Source of the DNA: Acetivibrio thermocellus ATCC 27405
GTDB lineage: Bacteria; Bacillota; Clostridia; Acetivibrionales; Acetivibrionaceae
Assembly: GCF_000015865.1 (NCBI RefSeq)
Contig: NC_009012.1
Span: 1,240,001 to 1,304,000 of the forward strand
DNA length: 64,000 bases
Reading direction: 5' to 3'
The notes below the pieces were generated by a model. The model was not told the DNA's origin. It worked only from the letters and a program-made list of their open reading frames with translations, and did not search any database. Made by a program: the position numbers and the translations under genes. Shown here in pieces: positions 45,501-54,738 of the stretch. How positions within the stretch are numbered: the first letter of the stretch is position 1; every line of letters begins with the position of its first letter.

Positions 45501-47963
45501 TTATTTCTGACTTATCTCTCTTACTTTATTGACGTAGAAATTCGTAAGTTCTTCTGCAAATTCAGCGGAATAACTTTCGCTTTTAATTCTGCAGACGGGC
45601 TGTTCGGCATCAGGCAAAACCAATACCCATCCGCCGTCTTTGAATATCTTTACTCCTTCAAGGGTTTCAATGCTTTGTCCCTCATTTTCCTGGATAATCT
45701 GTCTTATTACTTTTCCTTTTACGTTCCACGAACATTCAACCTCTTTTTCGCTTACATAGAAATCCGGTATCATGTTTACAAGGTCGGAAAGACTGTAGTT
45801 TTCCGATTTCATGAAATCAAGAATTTTCACCAGTCCGGCAATGGCATCAAAATGCAGCGTAAACTGTTCATACACATTTTCCTTTGTTTCGTTGCCAAGC
45901 ATCTTGTTCATAATATCCTGAGGAGACGTTTTCGTTCTTATTACCTTGCCGTTGTTTTGCTCTGCCAGTTTGTCCACAACCGAGCTTGTGGAAATCGGCA
46001 CCACCACTGTTCCGCCCTGAACGGTTTTAAACACAATCAATGAAATAAGGGCCGTAAACATGTCATCCGATACAATCCGGCCATTATTGTCCACCAGCAT
46101 CATTTTTTCAGAAGTATCTTCAATTGACACACCTAAATCGTAGTTTCCCATTTTTATCATGTCGGTAAAATAGGTCATTTCCGCAGATTTATTGCCATTT
46201 CTCATTGTTTTGGCATTACGCAAATCAAGCGAAGTTTTTTCTACCGTACAGCCAAAAGTTTCAAGCAAATTGCCCACTGTTTCGAGAATGAAACCGGACA
46301 AAGAATTAAGAGCTATACGATAACCGAAGTCTTTTGACCGGGTGTTGTTTATTATATTTCTCAAGTAGTATTTGGTATAGTCAGGTATTACTTCAACATC
46401 TTTTATGGCCTCTCCCTCACATCTGCTGAAGTCTTCCCTCTGGAAAGCATTCTCAATTTTTCTCTCCACTTCTCTTTTTATATTGCTGCCGTTTTTGTCC
46501 AAAAAGTCCACGGTAAGCCGGCCGAAATTTGTGCTTGACGTGCTTATATGAATTCCTCCGTCAGCTCCGTAAAACCTTACTGCGGATCTTGCAACTGGCA
46601 AATGGAGGACTCCAAAGTCCAAAACCTTAAGTCCTGCGGAAAGCAGCCCCGACATAAAAGACATCTTCAGCATTTTGGCAGCGGCCGAGTCGTCAGAGCT
46701 TACCCCTATTTTACCCTTGCCCTTAAAAATAGCTCCGTAGGCAGCACCAAGCTTTGAAGCATATTCCGGAGTAATATCCACATTTATTTCTCCGGCAACT
46801 CCCCTGAAACCAAATATGGAACGGACAAATTTTGAACCCCATACAAGGTTTGAATTTACCTCAGTTCCTCCCTCCACAATCTTGTTAGGCCATATTTTAA
46901 TGCTGGGCTTTATCACCGCATTTTTTCCTATTTGAGTATCATCACCTATAACGGAATTTTCAAAAGCAAAAACCCCTTCTTTGATATTGACCTTGCTGCA
47001 AACTACGGTACCTCTCAGTTGGGTATTGGTTTCAAGCACGTTGTTTTTCCAAAGAATGCTCCTCTTTATACCACTCCTCTCACCAATAATATTATTGTCT
47101 CCCAAAACGGAATAACTGCCGATAACAGAATCTTTCTTGATCCGGGTATTTGCTCCAATAACACAGGGCTCTTCAATAACAACGTTTTCCTCTATTACGG
47201 TTCCTTCTCCCACCCATACTCTGTCTTTTATTTTATTTCCCGGTATGTTTATTTTCACTTTGCCGTCCAGAACATCCATATGGGCTTTGCTGTATGCCAT
47301 GAGGTCTCCTATGTCGCACCAGTATTCATCGGTGATGTATCCATACATGGGTTTATTTTCCTTAAGCAGCATAGGAAACAAATCCTTGCTGAAATCAAAC
47401 ATTTCATTTTTGTTAAAATATTTTAAAACCTCAGGAGACAGTATATAGATACCGGTATTTACAGTATCGCTGAACACTTCGCCCCAGCTTGGCTTTTCCA
47501 AAAACCTTGTTATTCTGCCGTTTTCATCGGTAACAACAACGCCGTATTCCAAAGGTATGTCGACCTTTTTCAGTACCAGCGTTGCCATCGACCCTTTGCT
47601 GTAGTGGTACTCTACCGCCTTTCCCAAATCAATATCAGTCAAGGCATCTCCACTTATCACCAGAAATGTATCATCCAAAAATTCTTCGGCGTTTTTTACA
47701 CTTCCCGCCGTTCCCATCGGTTTATCTTCCACATAATATCTAAGATTTATACCAAAATCACTTCCATCTCCAAAATAGTCCTTTATCATATCCGGTAAAT
47801 ATTGCAAAGTAACTGCAATATCCGTAAATCCATGTTTTTTCAGAAGTTCAATAATATGCTCCATAACAGGTTTGTTGACAACAGGTACCATTGGTTTTGG
47901 CCTGTTACACGTAAGCGGTCTAAGTCTGGTACCTTCTCCTCCCGCCATGATGACAGCTTTCAT
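45501..47963 (-). CDS. Sugar nucleotidyltransferase-hexapeptide-phosphomannomutase-like fusion
   Basis: 820 residues from ATG 47963. Domain 1 (about 1-230) is an NTP-transferase: [34 protein letters not shown], with DALTDIDL. Domain 2 (about 245-370) is a left-handed beta helix with hexapeptide repeats ([22 protein letters not shown]). Domain 3 (about 380-820) is phosphomannomutase-like, but its active-site loop, normally ITASHNP, reads ISTSSTN, so phosphotransfer is doubtful. Such fusions are annotated as mannose-1-phosphate guanylyltransferases. Likely role: nucleotide-sugar supply for surface glycans. Confidence 0.9.
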   Translation of the reverse strand: MKAVIMAGGEGTRLRPLTCNRPKPMVPVVNKPVMEHIIELLKKHGFTDIAVTLQYLPDMIKDYFGDGSDFGINLRYYVEDKPMGTAGSVKNAEEFLDDTFLVISGDALTDIDLGKAVEYHYSKGSMATLVLKKVDIPLEYGVVVTDENGRITRFLEKPSWGEVFSDTVNTGIYILSPEVLKYFNKNEMFDFSKDLFPMLLKENKPMYGYITDEYWCDIGDLMAYSKAHMDVLDGKVKINIPGNKIKDRVWVGEGTVIEENVVIEEPCVIGANTRIKKDSVIGSYSVLGDNNIIGERSGIKRSILWKNNVLETNTQLRGTVVCSKVNIKEGVFAFENSVIGDDTQIGKNAVIKPSIKIWPNKIVEGGTEVNSNLVWGSKFVRSIFGFRGVAGEINVDITPEYASKLGAAYGAIFKGKGKIGVSSDDSAAAKMLKMSFMSGLLSAGLKVLDFGVLHLPVARSAVRFYGADGGIHISTSSTNFGRLTVDFLDKNGSNIKREVERKIENAFQREDFSRCEGEAIKDVEVIPDYTKYYLRNIINNTRSKDFGYRIALNSLSGFILETVGNLLETFGCTVEKTSLDLRNAKTMRNGNKSAEMTYFTDMIKMGNYDLGVSIEDTSEKMMLVDNNGRIVSDDMFTALISLIVFKTVQGGTVVVPISTSSVVDKLAEQNNGKVIRTKTSPQDIMNKMLGNETKENVYEQFTLHFDAIAGLVKILDFMKSENYSLSDLVNMIPDFYVSEKEVECSWNVKGKVIRQIIQENEGQSIETLEGVKIFKDGGWVLVLPDAEQPVCRIKSESYSAEFAEELTNFYVNKVREISQK

Positions 47964-48333
47964 TCTATTCATCCTTTCATAAATTTCTTGCTGAACTTTA
48001 AAAAGCATACAAATTTCTTGACTGTAATTTTCCTTGACTATAAATCTCGTTTTTATATTTAAAGCTTTTGTAAAAGCGGCAAGTTTAATTCGTTTTAATT
48101 TTAATCAGCTTTGTTATTTTTTGTTTTCTACTTTAAAATCTTAACCGGGCTCTTTTATTATGCTCCTTTGAGCATGAAATATTTCATATTACCTGACTCG
48201 ACTTTAAATACCAGTATTTTTTCAAAACATTCATCAAATAATAAAAAACCACTGCAGGTTATGTTTTTTAAACATCACCTGTCAGAAATTATTAACAAAA
48301 AATATAATGTTTATTATGAACGGAGGAATAGTC
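47964..48333. other. Divergent promoter region with a long palindrome
   Basis: 370 bases without a gene between the sugar nucleotidyltransferase and the CBM-like gene. A near-perfect palindrome CAGGTTATGTTT/AAACATCACCTG (48255-48281, one mismatch) lies just before a TATAAT (48303-48308), so it may be an operator for the CBM-like gene. Confidence 0.5.
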
Positions 48334-48657
48334 ATGCCAAGAAGCACCAAAGTAAACAACGATTATATGTCCAACGGTATTACCATAAAGCCTGCTGTTC
48401 CCACCGCAGGAGAGAATTTAACCGTCATGTACGACGGTCTTCTTTCCAAAAGCGGTGCATCCCATGTATATGCCCATGTAGGTTTTGACAGAGACTGGAA
48501 ACATGTTTATGACTATCCTATGAAAAGGACTTCAATAGGATTTGAGGCAACAATACCGGTTATGGAAGCCGACACCCTGAACATCTGCTTCAAAGACTGT
48601 GCAAACAACTGGGACAACAACTCAGGCGCAAACTATACTTTCGATATATCCAAATAA
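48334..48657 (+). CDS. Free-standing carbohydrate-binding module (CBM25/53-like)
   Basis: 107 residues from ATG 48334, with GGAGG 7 bases upstream. The beta-sandwich pattern fits a starch-type CBM: PTAGENLTVMYDGLLSKSGASHVYAHVGFDRDWKHVYDYPM, then FEATIPVMEADTLNICFKDCANNWDNNSGANYTFDI, with the typical NWDNN ligand loop. There is no catalytic domain and no signal peptide, so it is cytoplasmic or released in another way, for instance on spores. In CBM25 proteins this fold binds alpha-glucan; glycogen is a possible target. Confidence 0.8.
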   Translation: MPRSTKVNNDYMSNGITIKPAVPTAGENLTVMYDGLLSKSGASHVYAHVGFDRDWKHVYDYPMKRTSIGFEATIPVMEADTLNICFKDCANNWDNNSGANYTFDISK

Positions 48658-48697
48658 AAACCCCGTCTTCCATTCTCTCCTAAAGTTTTAAAATCAG

Positions 48698-48726
48698 GCA
48701 GGGAGGACAATCTCCCTGCTTTTTTA
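48698..48726 (+). terminator. Terminator of the CBM-like gene
   Basis: GCAGGGAG/CTCCCTGC (48698-48705, 48712-48719) with a TTTTTT tail. Confidence 0.92.
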
Positions 48727-48866
48727 TTAAAATTTTCATAAAGCAAAGTAAAAAAGCAAACGTAAAAAACCCGATGTCTTAAATTTTAGTTATCTGCTGT
48801 AATGCCGGACGGTCAGGAACAATTTCATTCTTTGCTTAATATAATAAAGGAAGGAGGTACTGCCAT

Positions 48867-49334
48867 ATGATGTTCTATAACCGCAGAATGTACATAAACA
48901 GGTATCCCGTACCACAAAACCAAATCGCCGCAAACGATTCGGAAGAAGTTCAAAAAGACAGTGAAACAAAAAGAGATGATAATACGGAAGACAATAAAAA
49001 ATTGATACTCGATGCCTTCAAAAGCATTAATGACACTCTTATGGAAAACATTAAAGAACTCAACCGTTTAATCAGCAAACTTGCTGAAAGGGTTGAAAAT
49101 TTGGAAAACCAAATATTTGCGCTGGAATCTCAAATTGAATCTGAGAAATCAGGCAGAAACCAAATACCACAGTCAGAAATTTCAAACATCACAACAGAGC
49201 TGGAGCTTCTAAAAAGAAATTCTTCCGTCATACAACCGGAAGAAAACAAAGAACCCAGCAACAAACCGATAATGCCCGGATGCGGATTTTCGGCAATTAC
49301 CCCGGAATATCTAAGAAGCCTCTATAAAAGGTGA
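48867..49334 (+). CDS. Unknown coiled-coil protein
   Basis: 155 residues from ATG 48867 (or the ATG three bases on), with AAGGAAGGAGG upstream. The N terminus is MFYNRRMYINRYPVP, the middle is polar, and a coiled coil runs about 45-115 (LILDAFKSINDTLMENIKEL and LISKLAERVENLENQIFALES). The C terminus has a PGCGFSAITPEYLRSLYKR motif. It is cytoplasmic. The Tyr/Arg-rich N terminus resembles spore coat peptides, but no family was recognised. Good terminator after it. Confidence 0.7.
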   Translation: MMFYNRRMYINRYPVPQNQIAANDSEEVQKDSETKRDDNTEDNKKLILDAFKSINDTLMENIKELNRLISKLAERVENLENQIFALESQIESEKSGRNQIPQSEISNITTELELLKRNSSVIQPEENKEPSNKPIMPGCGFSAITPEYLRSLYKR

Positions 49335-49342
49335 TGTTGTTT

Positions 49343-49372
49343 AAAAAGTCTTGAAAAAGACTTTTTCTTTTA
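49343..49372 (+). terminator. Terminator of the coiled-coil gene
   Basis: AAAAAGTCTT (49343-49352), GAAA loop, AAGACTTTTT (49357-49366), T-rich tail. Confidence 0.9.
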
Positions 49373-49497
49373 TTGATTAATTTCTAACATCCAGCCTGAT
49401 TTTTAAAACAAAAATATAGGTAACATAAAACTATTAAATGAATACTATGTATCAGAAGCAAAAATTATTACTACAATAAGAAAGGGGTCTTGTTTTT

Positions 49498-49755
49498 ATG
49501 AAATATCAGGAGGATTTCTTCGGAACAAAAACTGAACTTGCAGATTTCGTAAAAAAAGTGGTTCCTGAACTGTTCGCAGGAAAATTGACAGTAGAAGGAA
49601 AAAATGTAGTAATTCCTTCCGACCGTCAAGTTGATTACAAAATCAAGTACAGTGAAGACGAAGAAGGCGCAGCTGTCACTCTTAAAATTTCCTGGGATTT
49701 TGAAACCGCAACCGAGGAAGAGGAAGAGGAAGGAATAGAGCTGGATGTAGAATAA
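49498..49755 (+). CDS. Amphi-Trp domain protein
   Basis: 85 residues from ATG 49498. Begins KYQEDFFGTKTELADFVKKV, followed by GKLTVEGKNVVIPSDRQVDYKIKYSEDE and AAVTLKISWDFE, the family pattern. Ends in a run of Glu. Amphi-Trp proteins (TIGR04354) are small and of unknown function; they occur in bacteria and archaea. ATG is behind AAAGGGG. It is a single gene with its own terminator, in front of the cotS-like genes. Confidence 0.8.
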   Translation: MKYQEDFFGTKTELADFVKKVVPELFAGKLTVEGKNVVIPSDRQVDYKIKYSEDEEGAAVTLKISWDFETATEEEEEEGIELDVE

Positions 49756-49768
49756 TCGGCTTTTTCCT

Positions 49769-49806
49769 GGAAAGGGGGTTTTCCCCCTCTTTCCATAACT
49801 TTTTTC
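49769..49806 (+). terminator. Terminator after the amphi-Trp gene
   Basis: GGAAAGGGGG/CCCCCTCTTTCC with TTTT loop (49769-49794), then ATAACTTTTTTC. Confidence 0.88.
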
Positions 49807-49869
49807 ATTTACAGAATTTTATTTACAGCAGGCTCCTATTTATTTTTTTGAAGGAGGATGTATACCAAC

Positions 49870-50919
49870 ATGCCTATAAACCATGAACCCCTTTTTGATG
49901 TGCTTTCACAATATGATATAAAGGTCGTCTCGATAAGAAATGAAAGCTACAAGGATAAAAAAGGTGTTTGGTGGATACAAACCCCTGATGAATACAAAAT
50001 TCTAAAAAAGATATCAAATTCGGAAGACACTTTTAAATATATATTGAGTGCTGCGGAGCACCTAAGAAAAAACGGAGTAAATATTCCTGCTGTATACAAA
50101 ACAAAGGACGGAAAAGACTATGTGAATATTAACGGAACCTGCTACGTTTTATATGAGGCGGTTGAAGGCAAAAATCCTTCATATAATTCACCTGAAGACT
50201 TCAGGGCGATTGTCAGAGAACTTGCCGGATTTCATGCCGCATCAGTGGGATTTTCGCCTCCGGACAACACAAAACCAAAAATTCATCTGGGTAAATGGGT
50301 TGAACAATACACAGAACAAGTGGAAGACATGAACAGGTTCTATCAAACCGAACTTGAGAAAAGCGAAAACGACAGAATAGGAAAAGTAATTATCGAAGAG
50401 TTTCCCGCCTTTTATGAAAGGGCAAAACAAGCGATTGAAGGATTGAAGGGAAAAGAATACCAAGACTGGGTTGAAAAAGTCAAAAGCCGGGGCGGGCTTT
50501 GCCATCAGGATTTTGCAGCTGGAAATCTTTTAAAAAATCCTTCGGGAAAAATTTTTGTTCTCGACACGGATTCAATTACCATAGACATTCCGGCACGGGA
50601 TATAAGAAAGCTCCTTAACAAAATCATGAAGAAAAACGGAAAATGGGATTTGGAAATTCTTCGCAAGTTTATACGAATTTATCAATCAGAAAATCCATTG
50701 AGTTTTTCCGAATGGACGGTTGTAAAGTTCGACCTCATGTTCCCTCATCTGTTCCTGGGAGCTATGAATAAATTTTATTATAAAAGAGACAAAGAATGGA
50801 GTTTTGAAAAGTATCTGAAAAGAATAAATGAAATGACCGCTTTGGAAAAGACCATTACACCTGTTTTGGAAAACTTCGACTCCATTGTTTATGAAGAGAT
50901 TAATCAAAGGAAGGACTGA
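49870..50919 (+). CDS. CotS-family spore coat kinase-fold protein (first)
   Basis: 349 residues. AAGGAGG (49851-49857) is 12 bases before ATG 49870 and touches ATG 49858, so 49870 is preferred. Aminoglycoside-phosphotransferase/CotS fold: a Lys in YKILKKI, a catalytic loop CHQDFAAGNLL (HxDxxxxN) and a metal site LDTDSI. The kinase residues look intact. CotS of B. subtilis is an inner coat protein; its substrate is not settled. It starts an operon with a second CotS, a CotSA-type glycosyltransferase and an SDR protein. Confidence 0.88.
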   Translation: MPINHEPLFDVLSQYDIKVVSIRNESYKDKKGVWWIQTPDEYKILKKISNSEDTFKYILSAAEHLRKNGVNIPAVYKTKDGKDYVNINGTCYVLYEAVEGKNPSYNSPEDFRAIVRELAGFHAASVGFSPPDNTKPKIHLGKWVEQYTEQVEDMNRFYQTELEKSENDRIGKVIIEEFPAFYERAKQAIEGLKGKEYQDWVEKVKSRGGLCHQDFAAGNLLKNPSGKIFVLDTDSITIDIPARDIRKLLNKIMKKNGKWDLEILRKFIRIYQSENPLSFSEWTVVKFDLMFPHLFLGAMNKFYYKRDKEWSFEKYLKRINEMTALEKTITPVLENFDSIVYEEINQRKD

Positions 50920-50924
50920 GAAGC

Positions 50925-51962
50925 TTGAATGAAGTTGGCAAAAACCCAAACATGGATTTGAGTAAGCTTGCAAGTTCTGTATTGGAAGAGTATGGAATCG
51001 AACCGGAAAACATTAGTGTAGTTCAAAGTGCAAATATAAAAACCGTATGGAGAATAAAAACGAAGGACCGTGAACTGTGTCTCAAAAGATTGAAACATCC
51101 ATTAGACAAAGCTCTCTTTTCCGTAAACGCCCAGGATTTTATATACAATCATGGCGGAAATGTCGCGGGAATAATCCGGGATAAAGAAGGAAATCTTATT
51201 CATTCTTTCAACGACCAGCTGTTCGTTGTATATGAATGGCTTTACGGAAGGGATTTGTCCTTTGTCAATGCTGATGACTTAAAATCCGCCCTGCACGGCC
51301 TTGCCAAATTTCATATTGCGTCAAAGGGTTATGTCGCCCCGGAAGGTGCCAAAGTCTCTTCCAAGCTCGGCAGGTGGCCTGAACAGTACAAATCCATGGC
51401 AGACAAACTTTCTTCCTGGAAAGAAGCATCCCTGGGAAAACCTGCTTCAGCTTCTGTCAATGCTTATCTCAAAAATGTTGACGAAATGCTTGATATCTGC
51501 CATCGGGCCATGGAGCTTTTAAATGCCTCAAAATATGCCGAGTTGGCAGGTGAAAATTCCAAATCGGCTGTTTTATGCCATCAGGATTACGGCAAGGGAA
51601 ATGCACTTTTTACAGACAATGGTGTTTATGTCATAGATCTTGACGGAGTAACCTGGGACCATCCTGGACGGGATCTTCGAAAAATAATCGGCAAGCTGTC
51701 GGAGAACAGAGGAGCCTGGTCTTTGGATCAAATCGAAAAAATCCTTGACTGGTACAGCGAAATAAATCCTCTTTCCACCGCAGACAGGGAACTTATTTAT
51801 ATTGACCTTATGTACCCCCACTGGTTTTTTGGCCTTGTTAAAAACATTTTCAAGAACAATAAAAGCGAAAGTCCGTCAAAGATTGAAAAAACAGCAAGGC
51901 TGGAAACTTCCAAAGTACCATTGCTTGCCGAAAAGCTTCGGGATATAAAATCGCAGGGCTAA
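50925..51962 (+). CDS. CotS-family spore coat kinase-fold protein (second)
   Basis: 345 residues from TTG 50925, behind AAGGAAGG, 5 bases after the first CotS gene (ATG 50952 is an alternative start). Same fold and motifs: Lys in ELCLKRLK, CHQDYGKGNALF catalytic loop, YVIDLDGV metal site, DHPGRDLRKI. It shares layout with the first copy but is well diverged. Two coupled CotS genes next to a CotSA gene suggest a coat-glycan assembly role. Confidence 0.9.
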   Translation: MNEVGKNPNMDLSKLASSVLEEYGIEPENISVVQSANIKTVWRIKTKDRELCLKRLKHPLDKALFSVNAQDFIYNHGGNVAGIIRDKEGNLIHSFNDQLFVVYEWLYGRDLSFVNADDLKSALHGLAKFHIASKGYVAPEGAKVSSKLGRWPEQYKSMADKLSSWKEASLGKPASASVNAYLKNVDEMLDICHRAMELLNASKYAELAGENSKSAVLCHQDYGKGNALFTDNGVYVIDLDGVTWDHPGRDLRKIIGKLSENRGAWSLDQIEKILDWYSEINPLSTADRELIYIDLMYPHWFFGLVKNIFKNNKSESPSKIEKTARLETSKVPLLAEKLRDIKSQG

Positions 51963-51978
51963 AAAGGGGGGTGATAAA

Positions 51979-53271
51979 ATGAAAATCGCCTTGATATGCA
52001 CCGAGAAACTTCCCGTTCCTCCGGTCGCGGGAGGCGCGGTTCAGCTATATATAAGCGAAATATTGCCATATTTAAAAGAACGTCACAATATAACAGTTTT
52101 TTCTAAAATTCATCCCGGACTTTCCCCGGATGAAGTGGTCGACAATGTAAGATATATCCGGGTACCGGCCGCCAATGCTTCGAAGTATGTAAAGAATGTA
52201 AAAGACCTACTGGATGAGAGTTTTGAACTGATACACATTTTCAACCGCCCGAAGTGGGTACTGGACTTTAGTGAAAAACTTCCTTCGGCAAAGTTCAGCC
52301 TTAGTCTTCACAATGAAATGTTTTTGCCGGATAAAATACCTTATGAAAAGGCTGTTGAATGTATAAACAGAGTTGAATTCATAAACACGGTGAGCAAGTT
52401 CATAGCCGACGGTGTAAAACAGCTTTATCCCATGGCAGAAGACAAGTTAAGAGTGGTTTACTCGGGAGTCAACATTGAAAAATACAAGCCCAACTGGTCA
52501 CCGGAAGGAATTTGCAACAAAGAGCTTCTGAAAAAGAAGCTTGGAATAGAAAACAAGCGGGTAATACTTCATGTCAGCAGATTAAGTCCAAAAAAAGGTA
52601 CCCATATAGTTCTGTCTGCCATGAAAAAAGTTATGGACTGTTTTGATGATGTTGCTTTGGTAATAATCGGGAGCAAATGGTACGGTAAAAATGAAGAAGA
52701 TGATTATACAAAGCAATGCAAGGCCCTTGCAGAACAATTAAGCGGTCCGGTTGTTTTTACAGGCTTTATTCCTCCGTCTGAAATTCCGCCTTATTATAAC
52801 GTGGGTGATATATTTGTATGTGCATCCCAGTGGAATGAGCCCCTGGCAAGGATACATTATGAGGCAATGGCTGCGGGCCTCCCCATTATTACAACCGACC
52901 GGGGCGGAAATGCAGAAATATTCGAAGACAATGTCAACGGCATTATAATAAAGGACTACAAAAATCCGGACTCTTTTGCCGACAATATAATCTATCTTCT
53001 GAACAATCCTCATACAGCCCTGGAAATGGGCAAAAAAGCTTTTGAGTCCGCACTCTCCAGATTCACCTGGAAGAAAGTGGCGGATGAGGTTTTGGCTCCA
53101 ATCCAAAACTTCGACCAAAGAATAACTGTTAATGACAATAAAACACAGAGTGGCCTGGCAAAAGAAAATATAATTGAAGAAGATATAATGAAAGAAAATA
53201 ACGATGAAAAAGCAACGGAAGAAAAAAGCACAGAAGAGATTGAAACTTTTTTCGACGACACAAATTTTTAA
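51979..53271 (+). CDS. CotSA-type glycosyltransferase (GT4)
   Basis: 430 residues from ATG 51979, behind AAAGGGGGG. N-terminal lobe: CTEKLPVPPVAGGAVQLYISEILPYL; C-terminal lobe: ILHVSRLSPKKGTHIVLSAM, the E-x7-E motif in EPLARIHYEAMAAGLP and TDRGGNAEIF. A GT-B fold of CAZy family GT4. The last 45 residues are a polar, acidic extension (KENNDEKATEEKSTEEIE). In B. subtilis cotSA lies next to cotS and the product sits in the spore coat. The sugar donor is unknown. It is 16 bases after the second cotS-like gene. Confidence 0.92.
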   Translation: MKIALICTEKLPVPPVAGGAVQLYISEILPYLKERHNITVFSKIHPGLSPDEVVDNVRYIRVPAANASKYVKNVKDLLDESFELIHIFNRPKWVLDFSEKLPSAKFSLSLHNEMFLPDKIPYEKAVECINRVEFINTVSKFIADGVKQLYPMAEDKLRVVYSGVNIEKYKPNWSPEGICNKELLKKKLGIENKRVILHVSRLSPKKGTHIVLSAMKKVMDCFDDVALVIIGSKWYGKNEEDDYTKQCKALAEQLSGPVVFTGFIPPSEIPPYYNVGDIFVCASQWNEPLARIHYEAMAAGLPIITTDRGGNAEIFEDNVNGIIIKDYKNPDSFADNIIYLLNNPHTALEMGKKAFESALSRFTWKKVADEVLAPIQNFDQRITVNDNKTQSGLAKENIIEEDIMKENNDEKATEEKSTEEIETFFDDTNF

Positions 53272-53342
53272 AATAAAGCCGGATAAATTCTTTAAGCTAA
53301 GAAAGCACAGATTTCGGCTTTCTTGACAAGGGAAGTGATTTT

Positions 53343-54329
53343 ATGAAAGTAATGCTTGTTACAGGCGGAGCAGGTTTTGTAGGAAGCAACTTTATACGCT
53401 TTTTTCTCAGAAGAAACAAAAATTTTATTATCATAAACATGGATAATTTAAGCTCCACATCAAACCTGGAAAACGTAAAAGATTTGGAAAAGTCGCCCCG
53501 ATACCATTTTGTAAAGGGCAGTATAACAAACCATGAACTTGTAAACTATGTTATTAAAAGGCATAGACCCGACTGTATAATTAATTTTGCATCAGAATCA
53601 AGCCTGGATAATTGCGCAAACAATCCGCTAAATTTCACACAGACCAACGTCCTCGGTACGCAGACGCTGCTTGAAAGCGCCCGTTATTTCTGGGGAAAAA
53701 ACAAATTTCAGGGCAACCTCTTTATTCAAGTGTCAACCGGTGAGGTATATGGGAGCACACCGGCAAATGATGTATTTTTCAGTGAGGAAGCACCGCTTTT
53801 GTCTGACAATCCGTTTTCAGCTTCCAAAGCCGGAGCAGATATGCTGGTAAAATCCTATACGATTACCTATGGTTTTCCGGCAATAATAACCCGGTGCTGC
53901 CCAACTTACGGACCTTGTCAGCATATTGGAAATTTTATTCCGAAATGCATAATAAATGCGCTTTCGGATAAACCCATTACGGTCTGTGAAAACAAAGTGC
54001 GGGAGTGGATATATGTACTGGACCACTGCATAGCTCTTACAAAGATTTTGTTTTACGGCCGGACAGGTGAAATCTACAACATCTCCTCCGGCAACGAAAT
54101 ATCGGACTTTGACGTGGCAAAAAAGATTCTCGGACTTGTCGGCAAGCCCGACAGCGCAATTGAAAAGGCAGATGACAGTTCTCTTCCAACCAAAAGATGT
54201 ATTCTTAACAGCTACAAACTGAAAAGCAATTTGAATTGGAGTATCAAGTTCAAACTAGAAGAAGGATTAAGGGAAACCATCTTATGGTACAAGCAAAATC
54301 CGGATAGGTGGAAAAATGTAGAATTATAA
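53343..54329 (+). CDS. NAD-dependent epimerase/dehydratase-like SDR, catalytic Tyr lost
   Basis: 328 residues from ATG 53343. The Rossmann motif TGGAGFVGSNFIRFF and TNVLGTQTLLESAR are typical of dTDP-glucose 4,6-dehydratase-like SDRs. Active-site positions differ: the YxxxK motif reads FSASK (Phe for the catalytic Tyr), the usual STDEVYG reads STGEVYGS, and AESHVD reads SESSLD. So it probably binds NAD and a nucleotide sugar but cannot perform the normal hydride chemistry. It follows the CotSA-type gene by 71 bases and ends the set. Confidence 0.88.
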   Translation: MKVMLVTGGAGFVGSNFIRFFLRRNKNFIIINMDNLSSTSNLENVKDLEKSPRYHFVKGSITNHELVNYVIKRHRPDCIINFASESSLDNCANNPLNFTQTNVLGTQTLLESARYFWGKNKFQGNLFIQVSTGEVYGSTPANDVFFSEEAPLLSDNPFSASKAGADMLVKSYTITYGFPAIITRCCPTYGPCQHIGNFIPKCIINALSDKPITVCENKVREWIYVLDHCIALTKILFYGRTGEIYNISSGNEISDFDVAKKILGLVGKPDSAIEKADDSSLPTKRCILNSYKLKSNLNWSIKFKLEEGLRETILWYKQNPDRWKNVEL

Positions 54330-54373
54330 AAGTCAGACCTCTGTAAAAATTTTAATCTTAAATAAAATTTTAA

Positions 54374-54399
54374 AACCCCATCCGATTTCAGATGGGGTT
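54374..54399 (+). terminator. Bidirectional hairpin between the SDR and DUF3343 genes
   Basis: AACCCCATC/GATGGGGTT (54374-54382, 54391-54399) between convergent genes. T runs are modest on both sides. Confidence 0.7.
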
Positions 54400-54406
54400 A
54401 CAATAA

Positions 54407-54670
54407 TTAATACGATATTTCATGGTAGTAGTATCTATCGGGCCTTACAACCTCTTTGTAAAGTTTCAATCCTTGCAGGTTAAAACGTCTCAGCAGTTCT
54501 ATTGCCTTTGGAAGCTCATTTTCTTTAAATCTTACTCCTATATTGCACAAATCTATCATTATTTCTCTGGGCATGTAAGTTATTTCACAGGTCTTCATAC
54601 CCTCGCTCTTCATTCTGTGCTCCAAAAGAAAAGCATGTGTTCTTGACTCCAAGCCGACATAATAATACAT
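54407..54670 (-). CDS. DUF3343-like small protein
   Basis: 87 residues from ATG 54670, behind GGAGTGG. MYYYVGLESRTHAFLLEHRMKSEG, then TYMPREIMIDLCNIGVRFKENELPKAIELLRRFNLQGLKLYKE. This fits DUF3343, putative Se/S carrier-like proteins; the family often has a conserved Cys, here in DLCNIGV. No selenium gene is near. The assignment rests on pattern memory. Confidence 0.65.
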   Translation of the reverse strand: MYYYVGLESRTHAFLLEHRMKSEGMKTCEITYMPREIMIDLCNIGVRFKENELPKAIELLRRFNLQGLKLYKEVVRPDRYYYHEISY

Positions 54671-54699
54671 CCAAACCACTCCACAGGCAGTAAAACACA

Positions 54700-54725
54700 C
54701 AGAACTGCAGCTTATTGCAGTTCTG
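54700..54725 (-). terminator. Hairpin downstream of the Cys-rich protein gene
   Basis: A 10-bp perfect stem CAGAACTGCA/TGCAGTTCTG (54700-54709, 54716-54725). On the minus strand TGTGTTTTAC follows, a modest T run. Confidence 0.65.
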
Positions 54726-54738
54726 CGCGTTTTATGGC

